In this document: positions 33,430 through 41,744 of the stretch, piece by piece
Layout: each line of letters begins with the position of its first letter
Position numbering within the stretch: the stretch's first letter is position 1
Program-made: the position numbers and the translations under genes
Notes under the pieces: model-generated
Seen by the model: only the letters and a program-made list of their open reading frames with translations
What the model was told of the DNA's origin: nothing
Databases searched by the model: none
From: Bordetella parapertussis
Lineage (GTDB): Bacteria; Pseudomonadota; Gammaproteobacteria; Burkholderiales; Burkholderiaceae_B
DNA: 46,941 nucleotides
Reading direction: 5' to 3'
Assembly (NCBI GenBank): GCA_945903445.1
Contig: CAMDNZ010000022.1
Location: 1 to 46,941, forward strand

Positions 33430-34167
33430 TTGACCGTTTCCACGCCTGCTTTGCGTTTCGAGAACCGCGCGCCCAATGCCTTGCGCCCGTACAGTGCCGT
33501 TCGTGGCTTTACTCGCTATGCCGAAGGGTCGGTGTTGATCAAGGCGGGAGAGACCCATGTGTTGTGTACGGCCAGTGTGCTGGATCGCGTGCCGCCGTTT
33601 CTCAAGGGCAAAGGGCAGGGCTGGGTGACTGCCGAGTACGGCATGCTGCCGCGTGCCACGCACACGCGGGGCGAGCGCGAAGCGGCACGCGGTAAACAAT
33701 CGGGCCGCACGCAAGAGATCCAACGTCTGATCGGCCGCAGCTTGCGAGCCGTGGTGGACATGGAAGCATTGGGCGAGCGCACTTTGCACTTGGACTGCGA
33801 CGTGTTGCAGGCCGATGGCGGGACGCGCTGCGCCAGTATTAACGGTGCGTGGGTTGCCGCATCCGATGCCGTCAACGCATTATTGGCGCGTGGCGAGCTG
33901 ACACGCAACCCGATCCGCGACGCGGTGGCGGCGGTGTCGGTCGGGCTGGTTGACGGTCGTCCTGTGCTGGATTTGGATTATGTCGAAGACTCGGGCTGCG
34001 ATGCCGACGTCAACGTGGTGATGACGGGGTCTGGTCATTTCGTCGAGGTGCAAGGCACGGCCGAGGGGCATAGCTTCAGCCGCGCCGAACTCGATGCTTT
34101 GCTGGATCTGGCGCAATCGGGTATTGCCGATCTGGTGCAGATGCAATATCAAGTCCTCAAGGGCTAG
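33430..34167 (+). CDS. rph: RNase PH, TTG start
   Basis: A 245-residue phosphorolytic 3'-5' exoribonuclease that trims tRNA 3' ends. The start is a TTG with GGAG 8 bases upstream; it gives the family-typical N-terminus (TVSTPALRFENRAPNALRPY) and length. No ATG fits. Signatures include AEYGMLPRATHTRGERE, the phosphate-binding RGKQSGRTQEIQRLIGRSLR and the catalytic SGCDADVNVVMTGSG. The reading frame stays open upstream, but that part is antisense to ggt and not protein-like. It faces an MmgE gene with a hairpin between. Confidence 0.93.
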   Translation: MTVSTPALRFENRAPNALRPYSAVRGFTRYAEGSVLIKAGETHVLCTASVLDRVPPFLKGKGQGWVTAEYGMLPRATHTRGEREAARGKQSGRTQEIQRLIGRSLRAVVDMEALGERTLHLDCDVLQADGGTRCASINGAWVAASDAVNALLARGELTRNPIRDAVAAVSVGLVDGRPVLDLDYVEDSGCDADVNVVMTGSGHFVEVQGTAEGHSFSRAELDALLDLAQSGIADLVQMQYQVLKG

Positions 34168-34192
34168 GCACGGATTGAGCCACGCCGACTAA

Positions 34193-34266
34193 GCTGAACG
34201 GACTAGGCGTCGCAACTCAAGCGACGCAGCGTCAAGCGAAGCGGAGCTGGCGACTCAACGTTCAGC
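34193..34266. terminator. Hairpin between rph and mmgE
   Basis: An outer dyad GCTGAACG (34193-34200) / CGTTCAGC (34259-34266) encloses a perfect GCGTCGC-AACTCAA-GCGACGC stem-loop (34207-34227). There is no T-run. It sits between convergent genes and probably works as a bidirectional transcript end or stabiliser. Confidence 0.45.
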
Positions 34267-34269
34267 AAA

Positions 34270-35658
34270 CTAAACGGGCAGCAGGGCATCGATGCGCGGC
34301 GCGTGCTCGATGCGCCAGACCTGTTCGATCAAGGCTCGGATTTCATCGGCCGTCGCGGCGTGTGCATAAGTGCCTAGCTGCACCGCTTTGGCTTCGATTT
34401 CGGGACGGGTCAGCGTGTTGCCGGGGTCGCCTTTGGGTTCGTCCACCCGGCCTTCGATCACCTGGCCGTCATGCGTGGTGACGGTGACCTTGCCGATCCA
34501 GCGCTGGGGATATGCCGAGTCGACCTCGTCGTCCAAGACCATGGTGACTCGCGGCGCGAAACCGCGGACGACTGCATCGTCCAGCACAGCGTCGAACTCG
34601 CTTAATCCGGCTCGGCGGTTGCGGGCGATCAGCCCCAGCACCGTGCCCATCGAGAACTTCGATTGATGCACGGTGCTTGGTTTGACCACCGGTCCCAGCA
34701 CGTCGATCGCACCTTGATGAACATGGGTGACGACCTGCGCGATGTCGCCTATTGTGAGGTCGTGACGTTCGACCACGTCTAGCAATGCATCGGCTGCCGG
34801 ATGGGTATGACGACACGACGCATGGTATTTGAACGAGGTCTCGACCAAGGCCCAGCGCTGGCCCAGGCGGTCGGTCAGGCGGGCCGGATCGGCGTCGGTG
34901 GACATCCCGGCAGCCATGCCTTGCGCGCCTTCCAGAATACGGCGCGCACCGGTGAATCCATCGAGTGCGAGGTAAGCGGCGGTGATGCCGTTGGCGGCGG
35001 CGCAGGCCGTGTGCAGTTGCTTGGAATCTGCGGCATCTTTCAAAAATTCCCACAGCCCGGCGGCTTGCGTGCCCGCCGATCCGAGCGCGTGCAGCATCTG
35101 AGCCGGTGCGAGGTTCAATAGCCGTCCCACGGTGACCGCAGATGCCAGCGTGCCCACCGTACCGGTAGTATGAAAAATCCGGTAGTGCGATCGGCCCAGA
35201 TATTCGCCCGCACGGATGCCGACCTCGTAGCCCGCGACTGCCGCTGTCAGCAGCTCGCGTCCCGAACGGCCCAGCGCCTGGGCCACCGCCAGGGCAGGCG
35301 GGAAGACCACCGCCGCCGGATGGAAAACCGAGCCATTGTGTACGTCGTCCTGTTCGACCATGTGCGCAGCTGCCGCATTCACCATAGCGGCGAATAAAGG
35401 CGAAGTCTTGCGACGCGAGATCAATACTTCGGACGGGCCATCCGAGCCGCCCATGGTCTGCGCATACCGGTCGATGGCCTGGACGGCAGGCGCACCGGCC
35501 CCAGCCAGAATCGACCCCAGGGTATCGAGCAGCAAGTCTTCGGTACGGCGTAAGACGTGTGCGGGAATGTCCTCGAATTGTAGCGTGGCGGCAAACGTGG
35601 CGAGTGCGGCGCTGGGATGCAATACGGCGATATCGGCGGGAGCGGCGGCAGATGTCAT
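34270..35658 (-). CDS. MmgE/PrpD family protein
   Basis: A 462-residue protein of the iron-independent MmgE/PrpD family, which includes 2-methylcitrate dehydratase and cis-aconitate decarboxylase. The N-terminal all-helical domain contains TEDLLLDTLGSILAGAGAPA (35-54) and the conserved GYEVGIRAGEYLG; the lid domain contains FKYHASCRHTHPAADALLDV. The substrate cannot be told from sequence. Its start is two bases after the stop codon of the acyl-CoA dehydrogenase gene, so the two are cotranscribed, which fits breakdown of a branched or dicarboxylic acid via CoA thioesters. Confidence 0.85.
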   Translation of the reverse strand: MTSAAAPADIAVLHPSAALATFAATLQFEDIPAHVLRRTEDLLLDTLGSILAGAGAPAVQAIDRYAQTMGGSDGPSEVLISRRKTSPLFAAMVNAAAAHMVEQDDVHNGSVFHPAAVVFPPALAVAQALGRSGRELLTAAVAGYEVGIRAGEYLGRSHYRIFHTTGTVGTLASAVTVGRLLNLAPAQMLHALGSAGTQAAGLWEFLKDAADSKQLHTACAAANGITAAYLALDGFTGARRILEGAQGMAAGMSTDADPARLTDRLGQRWALVETSFKYHASCRHTHPAADALLDVVERHDLTIGDIAQVVTHVHQGAIDVLGPVVKPSTVHQSKFSMGTVLGLIARNRRAGLSEFDAVLDDAVVRGFAPRVTMVLDDEVDSAYPQRWIGKVTVTTHDGQVIEGRVDEPKGDPGNTLTRPEIEAKAVQLGTYAHAATADEIRALIEQVWRIEHAPRIDALLPV

Positions 35659-35660
35659 GG

Positions 35661-36821
35661 TTAGAAAGACCTCGGTAGGCCAAGCACGTGCTCGGCAACG
35701 TAGGACAGGATCAGGTTGGTGGAGATGGGGGCGACTTGGTAGAGGCGCGTCTCGCGGAATTTGCGCTCGACGTCGTATTCGTTAGCGAAACCGAAACCGC
35801 CATGAAATTGCAGGCACGCGTTGGCGGCTTCCCACGAAGCGTCGGCGGCCAGCAGCTTGGCCATATTGGCTTGCGCGCCGCAGGGCTCGTGGGCATCGAA
35901 CCGGCGACACGCTTCGAAGCGCATCAGGCTGGCGGCCTCGACGTTGATATGCGCGCGCGCGATCGGAAACTGTACGCCTTGGTTTTGACCGATGGGGCGG
36001 CCGAACACGACGCGTTCTTTGGCGTAGGCGCTCACGCGATCGACGAACCAATAGCCGTCGCCGATGCATTCGGCGGCGATCAGCGTGCGCTCGGCGTTCA
36101 GACCGTCCAGAATGTATTTAAAACCCTTGCCTTCCTCGCCGATTAGGTTCTCTTCCGGGATTTCCAGGTTGTCGAAGAACAGCTCGTTGGTCTCGTGGTT
36201 CACCATGTTCGGTATCGGTCGAATGCTCATGCCGTGTTTGACCGCATGATGCAGATCGACCAGAAAGATCGACATGCCCTCGGATTTGCGCTGAACCTCT
36301 TCCAAGGGCGTCGTGCGTGCCAACAGGATCATCAGATCGGAATGCTGCACGCGCGATATCCAGACCTTCTGGCCGTTCACCACATAGCGACCGTCCTTTT
36401 TGACGGCGGTGGTTTTGATCTTGGTGGTGTCGGTGCCGGTGGTGGGTTCGGTCACGCCCATGGATTGCAGACGCAATTCGCCCGCGGCGATTTTCGGCAG
36501 ATAACGCTGTTTTTGCGCTTCGGAACCATGACGCAGCAAGGTGCCCATGTTGTACATCTGACCGTGGCAAGCGCCTGAGTTGCCGCCACTGCGGTTGATT
36601 TCTTCCATGATGACAGAGGCTTCGGTCAATCCCAAGCCCGATCCGCCGTATGCTTCAGGAATCAGGGCAGCCAGCCAACCCGCTTGGGTTAGGGCGTCGA
36701 CGAATTCCTCGGGGTAGTCCCGGGCTTCATCGATGCGGCGGAAGTATTCGTCTGAGAATTGCGAGCATAGATCGCGTACGGCTTCGCGGATGTCTTGATA
36801 GTTGTTGTCGGTAGCGGACAT
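35661..36821 (-). CDS. Acyl-CoA dehydrogenase
   Basis: A 386-residue FAD enzyme oxidising an acyl-CoA to the enoyl-CoA. Motifs include GGSGLGLTEASVIMEEINRS, the flavin-contact MGVTEPTTGTDTTKIKT and the C-terminal FHGGFGFANEYDVERKFRE. Start: ATG 36821 gives the normal length; a GTG at 36887 adds 22 residues that do not look like this family. Neither has a good ribosome-binding site. It is the first gene of a two-gene operon with MmgE and divergent from a LysR regulator that probably controls it. The precise acyl chain is unknown. Confidence 0.85.
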   Translation of the reverse strand: MSATDNNYQDIREAVRDLCSQFSDEYFRRIDEARDYPEEFVDALTQAGWLAALIPEAYGGSGLGLTEASVIMEEINRSGGNSGACHGQMYNMGTLLRHGSEAQKQRYLPKIAAGELRLQSMGVTEPTTGTDTTKIKTTAVKKDGRYVVNGQKVWISRVQHSDLMILLARTTPLEEVQRKSEGMSIFLVDLHHAVKHGMSIRPIPNMVNHETNELFFDNLEIPEENLIGEEGKGFKYILDGLNAERTLIAAECIGDGYWFVDRVSAYAKERVVFGRPIGQNQGVQFPIARAHINVEAASLMRFEACRRFDAHEPCGAQANMAKLLAADASWEAANACLQFHGGFGFANEYDVERKFRETRLYQVAPISTNLILSYVAEHVLGLPRSF

Positions 36822-36882
36822 AGGGGGGGCGGGTCTCTGGTTACGGCATACTGCCACCCCATCACTGTGCCGCAACCGTGGG

Positions 36883-36907
36883 TTCACGCCAATTTATGAT
36901 TGGTGAA
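36883..36907. promoter_or_regulatory. Candidate LysR operator between divergent genes
   Basis: TTCA-CG-CCAAT-TTATG-ATTGG-TGAA: a perfect CCAAT/ATTGG dyad (36889-36893, 36899-36903) flanked by TTCA and TGAA. It lies in the 153-bp space between the acyl-CoA dehydrogenase start and the LysR start, the usual place for a LysR binding site with T-N11-A symmetry. Confidence 0.45.
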
Positions 36908-36974
36908 GCCGGTGTTTCTGCATGCAAAAGCACGCACGCCTCATTAGCATCACGTTTTTCGAGCGAGACCGAAG

Positions 36975-37898
36975 ATGGCCATGCATTTTGATTTGACCGA
37001 CATGCAGTTGATGGTGAATACCGGCGACTCGCACAGTCTGACTCGTGGTGCGGAACGCTCGCACCTGTCGCTACCGGCGGCCAGTACCCGGGTGAAAAAC
37101 CTGGAAGAGCATTTCGGTACTCGTTTGCTGTATCGCACCAGCCAGGGGGTGACGTTGACCCCGTCGGGCGAGGCATTCACCCGTCATGCCCGGACGGTCA
37201 TGGCGCAGATCGAACAGATGCGGGGCGAGATGCAGGAGTATGCACGGGGTGTTAAAGGCCATATCCGAGTCCTGGCCAACACGACCGCCATGACGGAATT
37301 CATGCCGGCGGTGTTGGGGCGCTTCCTGGCGGCGCGGCCGGACATCAATGTAGAGTTGCGCGAGCGGTTGAGCTATTTGGTATTTAAGGCGGTGGCCGAG
37401 GGGTCGGCCGATATCGGGATCGTGGCTGGCAGCCCCAATGTGGACAACCTTCAGTTCCTGCCGTATCGCAAGGACCGGTTGGTGCTGGTCACGCCTGCCG
37501 ATCACCCCCTCACAAAAGCCGAGACGGTATCGTTCGCCGAGACTTTGAGCTACGACTATGTCGGCCTGTCGGAATGGAGCGCCATCCATCCGTTCTTGTT
37601 GCAAGCCGCCGATGCCTTGGGCCAGCCCTTCAAGTTCAGGGTGGAGGTGGGGAACTTCGAAGCCTTGTGCCGGATGATCGAGTCGCGGGTGGGGATCGGC
37701 GTCATTCCCCAGTCCGTGGCGCTACGCATGAAGCGATCGCTGGATATCCGCCTGGTGGGATTGTCCGATCCCTGGGCCGAGCGCAAGCTGAACGTCGTCG
37801 TGCGCGATCTGAGTGCCTTGCCCACGTTCGCGCGCGAACTGGTCGATCTGCTGGTGGCCGACGTGCCGGAAGAAGAGCGTGAGGGCAGTGCGCACTGA
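36975..37898 (+). CDS. LysR-type regulator
   Basis: A 307-residue LysR-type transcription factor. The winged HTH is about residues 5-63 (SLTRGAERSHLSLPAASTRV then KNLEEHFGTRLLYRTSQGVT). The co-inducer-binding domain starts at about 93 (GHIRVLANTTAMTEFMPAVL). It is divergent from the acyl-CoA dehydrogenase-MmgE operon, the classic layout for local control, with a dyad in the space between. A kinase-like P-loop gene starts one base after its stop codon. The inducer is unknown. Confidence 0.88.
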   Translation: MAMHFDLTDMQLMVNTGDSHSLTRGAERSHLSLPAASTRVKNLEEHFGTRLLYRTSQGVTLTPSGEAFTRHARTVMAQIEQMRGEMQEYARGVKGHIRVLANTTAMTEFMPAVLGRFLAARPDINVELRERLSYLVFKAVAEGSADIGIVAGSPNVDNLQFLPYRKDRLVLVTPADHPLTKAETVSFAETLSYDYVGLSEWSAIHPFLLQAADALGQPFKFRVEVGNFEALCRMIESRVGIGVIPQSVALRMKRSLDIRLVGLSDPWAERKLNVVVRDLSALPTFARELVDLLVADVPEEEREGSAH

Positions 37899-37899
37899 T

Positions 37900-38430
37900 A
37901 TGCACACGCTTGACGACCTGGGTTCGCGTATCTGCATACTGGGCCCCAGTAACAGCGGCAAGTCCACGCTTGCACAGGCCATTGCGCGCAAGCGTGGCTT
38001 GTCGGTCATTCACCTTGATCAACTGTTTCATCAGCCTCACACCGACTGGCAGCCCCGTCCCGAGGAAGAGTTTCTTCGCCTGCACGACCAAGCGATACAG
38101 CAGAGGCAGTGGGTCATGGAGGGAAACTACACCAGCAGCATCAATCGACGGCTGGAGCGCGCTACAGGCTTCATCCTGCTCGATTTGTCGACAGCCACCA
38201 GCTTGTTCCGATACTTTCGTCGAACCTGGTTGGAGCGCGATCGACATGGTGCGCTGGAGGGCGGGCAAGACTCCGTAAAGTGGCGGATGATTCACCATAT
38301 AACCGTCACCACTCCGGCCAATCGAAGGCGTTATGCAGCGCTGTACGAGAGAATTGCCTTGCCCAAGGTGAAACTGGCGACGATGGCCGACCTCAGGCGT
38401 TTCTATCGCATAGAGCAACTCGGCCGCTAG
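37900..38430 (+). CDS. P-loop NTPase, topology-modulation/adenylate-kinase-like
   Basis: A 176-residue small P-loop protein. Walker A is GPSNSGKST (15-23), followed by VIHLDQLFHQPHTDWQPRPEEEF (about 35-57), a signature of the FlaR-like topology modulation / adenylate-kinase-related group, then WVMEGNYTSSINRRL (about 70-84). Members probably phosphorylate an unknown small molecule or bind nucleotides. The gene begins directly after the LysR gene (TGATATG), so it may be cotranscribed; a functional link is not evident. Confidence 0.78.
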   Translation: MHTLDDLGSRICILGPSNSGKSTLAQAIARKRGLSVIHLDQLFHQPHTDWQPRPEEEFLRLHDQAIQQRQWVMEGNYTSSINRRLERATGFILLDLSTATSLFRYFRRTWLERDRHGALEGGQDSVKWRMIHHITVTTPANRRRYAALYERIALPKVKLATMADLRRFYRIEQLGR

Positions 38431-38557
38431 GCCGCGAATGGAGTTTGTCTCCTGAGGATGCCATGCGCAAGTGCGATGCTTGCCCAATCCAGATGTGACG
38501 TGCATGATGGCGTTTCACCAGACCGCCTCCGTCAGAGGGGCGACACGAGGAGACACC

Positions 38558-39547
38558 ATGTTCATCACCGTCACACGGCGGGCGTTCGCCCGCGCACTGG
38601 TCTTGCTGCCTGTCGCCGCGCTCACGTCCGCACCGGCGCTTGCCAAGTCCGAATACCCAGATCGTCCCGTACGCATTGTCGTCGGGTTCCCGGCTGGCGG
38701 CTCCACCGATGTCGTCGCTCGCATTATGGCGCGCGAATTGACCGAACGGCTCAAGCAGTCCTTCGTCGTCGAGAACCGCCCCGGCGCGGGCAGCAACATT
38801 GCGGCCGAGGCCGTCGCCCGCTCGGCGTCCGACGGCTATACGCTGTATTTCGTGGCGGTCACCAGCGCCATCAACCAGACGCTTTATCCCAATCTGAATT
38901 TCGATCTGATGAAGGATTTCGCGCCGGTAGGCTTTGGCGCCAAGGTGCCCAACGTGCTGGTCGTCAATCCTCAAGTGCCCGCCAAATCCGTGAAGGAACT
39001 GGCCGACTATGCCCGTGCCAATCCCGGCAAGCTGGCGTTCGCGTCCTCGGGCAGCGGGACTTCCATCCATATGGCTGGTGAACTGTTTAAGCTGCAAGCG
39101 AAGGTGGATGTCCTGCACGTGCCCTATAAAGGGAGCGCCCCCGCATTGACCGACCTGATCGGCGGGCAGGTTCAATTCGATTTCGACAACATGCCGTCGG
39201 CATGGCCGCACGTTCAAGCAGGCAAGCTGCGCGCTCTGGCCGTGACCACGCGTGAGCGCTCGCCCAGCGCGCCGGATCTGCCGACGATGGCGGAGTCGGG
39301 ATTTCCGGATTTCGACGTGTCCTCGTGGTTCGGTCTGCTGGCGCCCAAGGGCACGCCATCGGAAGTCGTGAACAAGTTGAATGCTGCAATGGTGGCGGCG
39401 CAAGACGATCCACAGGTGCAGCAGCAGTTCCAGCAATTGGGCGCCACCGGCGAAAAACAGTCCCCTCAGCAATTCGGGGAATTTATCCAGGCCGAAATAA
39501 ATAAATGGGCCCCTGTGGTGCAAGCCTCTGGCGCAAAAGTGGAGTAA
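38558..39547 (+). CDS. Bug/TctC-family periplasmic binding protein
   Basis: A 329-residue tripartite tricarboxylate transporter-type receptor. The start at 38558 has GAGGAGAC upstream. The signal peptide has twin arginines (TRRAFARALVLLPVAALTSA, cleavage near ALA|K), so Tat export is possible. Family signatures: YPDRPVRIVVGFPAGGSTDV, ENRPGAGSNIAAEAVARS and VPYKGSAPALTDLIGGQV. Bug proteins bind carboxylates or amides. No TctA/TctB membrane subunits are adjacent, as is usual for the many orphan Bug genes of Alcaligenaceae. Confidence 0.9.
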   Translation: MFITVTRRAFARALVLLPVAALTSAPALAKSEYPDRPVRIVVGFPAGGSTDVVARIMARELTERLKQSFVVENRPGAGSNIAAEAVARSASDGYTLYFVAVTSAINQTLYPNLNFDLMKDFAPVGFGAKVPNVLVVNPQVPAKSVKELADYARANPGKLAFASSGSGTSIHMAGELFKLQAKVDVLHVPYKGSAPALTDLIGGQVQFDFDNMPSAWPHVQAGKLRALAVTTRERSPSAPDLPTMAESGFPDFDVSSWFGLLAPKGTPSEVVNKLNAAMVAAQDDPQVQQQFQQLGATGEKQSPQQFGEFIQAEINKWAPVVQASGAKVE

Positions 39548-39551
39548 ATCG

Positions 39552-39584
39552 CCTAATGGTATTCCCTAGTGGAATGCCATTAGG
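39552..39584 (+). terminator. Stem-loop after the Bug gene
   Basis: CCTAATGGTATTCC (39552-39565), loop CTAGT, GGAATGCCATTAGG (39571-39584): 14-bp arms with a single G-U mismatch, four bases after the stop codon. There is no T-run, but the position fits a transcript end. Confidence 0.55.
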
Positions 39585-39690
39585 ACGACCGGATCGCCGT
39601 GTCTGCTGTCGTGTAGCGTAAGGTTTTACGTAAGTGGTTACTATCGCGGCAACCGCGGAGTAGAGCAATCATCCCCTGACTAGCCTCATA

Positions 39691-39720
39691 AATATAGCGA
39701 CCTTCATTGGTCGCTATATT
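39691..39720. terminator. Perfect 12-bp hairpin
   Basis: AATATAGCGACC (39691-39702), loop TTCATT, GGTCGCTATATT (39709-39720), then CATTTTAT. The arms are perfect over 12 bp. It may be a second terminator after the Bug gene or an operator upstream of the aldolase operon, about 100 bp before its first start codon. Confidence 0.5.
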
Positions 39721-39819
39721 CATTTTATGCATCGTCAAGAATGACTTTTAATCACTTTTTTGAAAAATCTAAAAGTTTCACTATCCGGATTGCCGTAACT
39801 TCCGACCAACTGGAGTGCC

Positions 39820-40491
39820 ATGTCTGCCGTGTTGACTGGGTCGCGCATCCTGCCGGCCCCCCCCGTCGCCCCTGCGGCGATCATTGAAGCCTTGCGAGGC
39901 ATCGTTACCCCGCACCTGAGCGACAACCTCGCACGACGCGAGGGTATTGCCGGCCTGTCGCGCTACAACCGCCGCGGCAAATTGGTGGGCACCGCCGTGA
40001 CGGTCAAGACCCGTCCGGGCGACAACCTCTACATCTACAAAGCCATGCTAACCCTGCAACCCGGCCACGTGCTGGTAGTAGACGCAGGCGGCGATCTGAA
40101 CAATGCCGTGCTGGGCGAGATCATGAAGCGCTATCTGCAGCAACATGGCTGCGCGGGCGTGGTGGTCGACGGCGCGATCCGCGACGTTGTGGCGTTCGAG
40201 GAGGACGATTTTCCCTGCTATGCACGAGGCCACATCCATCGCGGTCCTTACAAGGATGGCCCGGGTGAAGTGAACGTGCCGGTCGGCATCGGTGGCCAGG
40301 TAGTTCACCCCGGCGACCTGGTGGTGGGCGACGAAGACGGGTTGGTGACGTTCTCGCAGGCCGAGGCCGAGGCATTGATCGCACGTGCCCATGCCCACGC
40401 CGACAAAGAAGCCAGGATCATGGCGGAAATCGCCACGGGCAATAGAACACAAAGCTGGATGCAAGCCGCTTTCGACGCGAAAGGAATCTGA
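39820..40491 (+). CDS. RraA-like aldolase/decarboxylase
   Basis: A 223-residue protein of the RraA / HMG-CHA aldolase superfamily, metal-dependent class II pyruvate aldolases and oxaloacetate decarboxylases. The segment DAGGDLNNAVLGEIM (88-102) and VVVDGAIRDV (114-123, Arg121-Asp122) form the substrate and metal site. The position 21 residues before the Arg, Asp in characterised HMG/CHA aldolases, is Glu100. True RNase E inhibitors are shorter (about 160 residues), so an enzyme is more likely. GGAG lies 5 bases upstream. First gene of an operon with an aminotransferase and ABC transporter. Confidence 0.8.
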   Translation: MSAVLTGSRILPAPPVAPAAIIEALRGIVTPHLSDNLARREGIAGLSRYNRRGKLVGTAVTVKTRPGDNLYIYKAMLTLQPGHVLVVDAGGDLNNAVLGEIMKRYLQQHGCAGVVVDGAIRDVVAFEEDDFPCYARGHIHRGPYKDGPGEVNVPVGIGGQVVHPGDLVVGDEDGLVTFSQAEAEALIARAHAHADKEARIMAEIATGNRTQSWMQAAFDAKGI

Positions 40492-40493
40492 TC

Positions 40494-41723
40494 ATGACTG
40501 CCAAGACTTCCGATCTGGTGCTGGCCAAGCGCGCCCAGGTCATCAAACCCTCGCCCAGCATGGCCGCCAAAATGCGTGTCGATGCCTTGCGGGCCGAAGG
40601 CCGCGATATCGTCGATTTCACGGTAGGCGAGCCCGACATGGATACGCCTGCGCACATCGTCGAGGCCGGGGTTCAGGCATTACGTACGGGTAAGACCCGC
40701 TACACCGGCGCCGCCGGCATGAAGTCGGTACTGGCGGCCGTGCAAGCCAAGTTCAAGCGCGAGAACGGTCTGGACTATGGCCTGGACCAGGTGCTGATTG
40801 GCGTGGGTGCCAAGCAATTGATTTTCACGGCGCTGTCGGTGACGGTCGATACCGATGACGAAGTGATCGTGCCCGCGCCGTACTGGGTGTCGTATCCGGA
40901 TATGGTCTTAGTCAACGGCGGTCGCCCGGTCATCGTGCCGTGTGTCGAAGCCGATGGGTTCAAGCTGACGCCGCAAGCCTTGGAAGCCGCGATCACACCG
41001 CATACCCGCTGGTTGATCTTGAACACGCCCAGCAACCCGACTGGTGCGGTGTACTCGGACGCCGAACTGCGAGCGCTGGCAGAGGTGTTGTTGCGTCATC
41101 CGCAAGTGTGGATCATGACCGACGAAATCTACGAGCACTTGTGCTACGAGGGCTTGAAGCCCGTGTCGCTGGCAAGCCTGGATCCGGCGCTGTACGCTCG
41201 CACGCTGACCATCAACGGCGTGAGCAAGGCGTATGCGATGACGGGTTGGCGAGTCGGTTTTGCCGGCGGTCCGGCAGCTCTGGTGCGCGCCATGACCACC
41301 ATGATCTCGCAAAGCACTTCGTCGGTGCCGCAGATGAGCCAGGTGGCCGCAGAGCACGCGCTGACCGCCGATCAGGGCAGCGTGATACACAACCAGAAGA
41401 TATTTGAGGCGCGTCGCGATCGCATCGTCGCCGGCTTGAACGCCGTGCCCGGCATCCGTTGCCCCAAGCCCAATGGCGCGTTCTACGTCTATCCCAGCGT
41501 CGAAGGCTTGTTGGGTCGCAAGACGCCCAGCGGCAAAGTGCTGGAAACCGACTTGGACGTCGTGATGTATTTGCTGGACGAAGCCGGCGTGGCCTTGCTG
41601 GACGGCGCCGCTTATGGTTTGTCGCCGTACCTGCGCATGAGTTTCGCGACTTCGATGGAAAACATCGAGGCCGGATGTGCCCGCATCGCGCAAGCGTGCG
41701 AAAAATTGTCTGTTGCAGTTTAA
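40494..41723 (+). CDS. Class I PLP aminotransferase (aspartate type)
   Basis: A 409-residue fold-type I aminotransferase. PLP-lysine Lys245 is in NGVSKAYAMTGWRVG. Asn182 (NTPSNPTGAV), Asp210 and Tyr213 (MTDEIYEHLCYEG) contact the cofactor. An Arg near the C-terminus (LRMSFATS) would hold the substrate carboxylate. It moves the amino group of an aspartate-like amino acid to a 2-oxo acid. It starts two bases after the aldolase stop, followed by transporter genes, which suggests that the imported amino acid is transaminated and then cleaved. Confidence 0.88.
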   Translation: MTAKTSDLVLAKRAQVIKPSPSMAAKMRVDALRAEGRDIVDFTVGEPDMDTPAHIVEAGVQALRTGKTRYTGAAGMKSVLAAVQAKFKRENGLDYGLDQVLIGVGAKQLIFTALSVTVDTDDEVIVPAPYWVSYPDMVLVNGGRPVIVPCVEADGFKLTPQALEAAITPHTRWLILNTPSNPTGAVYSDAELRALAEVLLRHPQVWIMTDEIYEHLCYEGLKPVSLASLDPALYARTLTINGVSKAYAMTGWRVGFAGGPAALVRAMTTMISQSTSSVPQMSQVAAEHALTADQGSVIHNQKIFEARRDRIVAGLNAVPGIRCPKPNGAFYVYPSVEGLLGRKTPSGKVLETDLDVVMYLLDEAGVALLDGAAYGLSPYLRMSFATSMENIEAGCARIAQACEKLSVAV

Positions 41724-41744
41724 CGCTCTGGGGATATACATACC

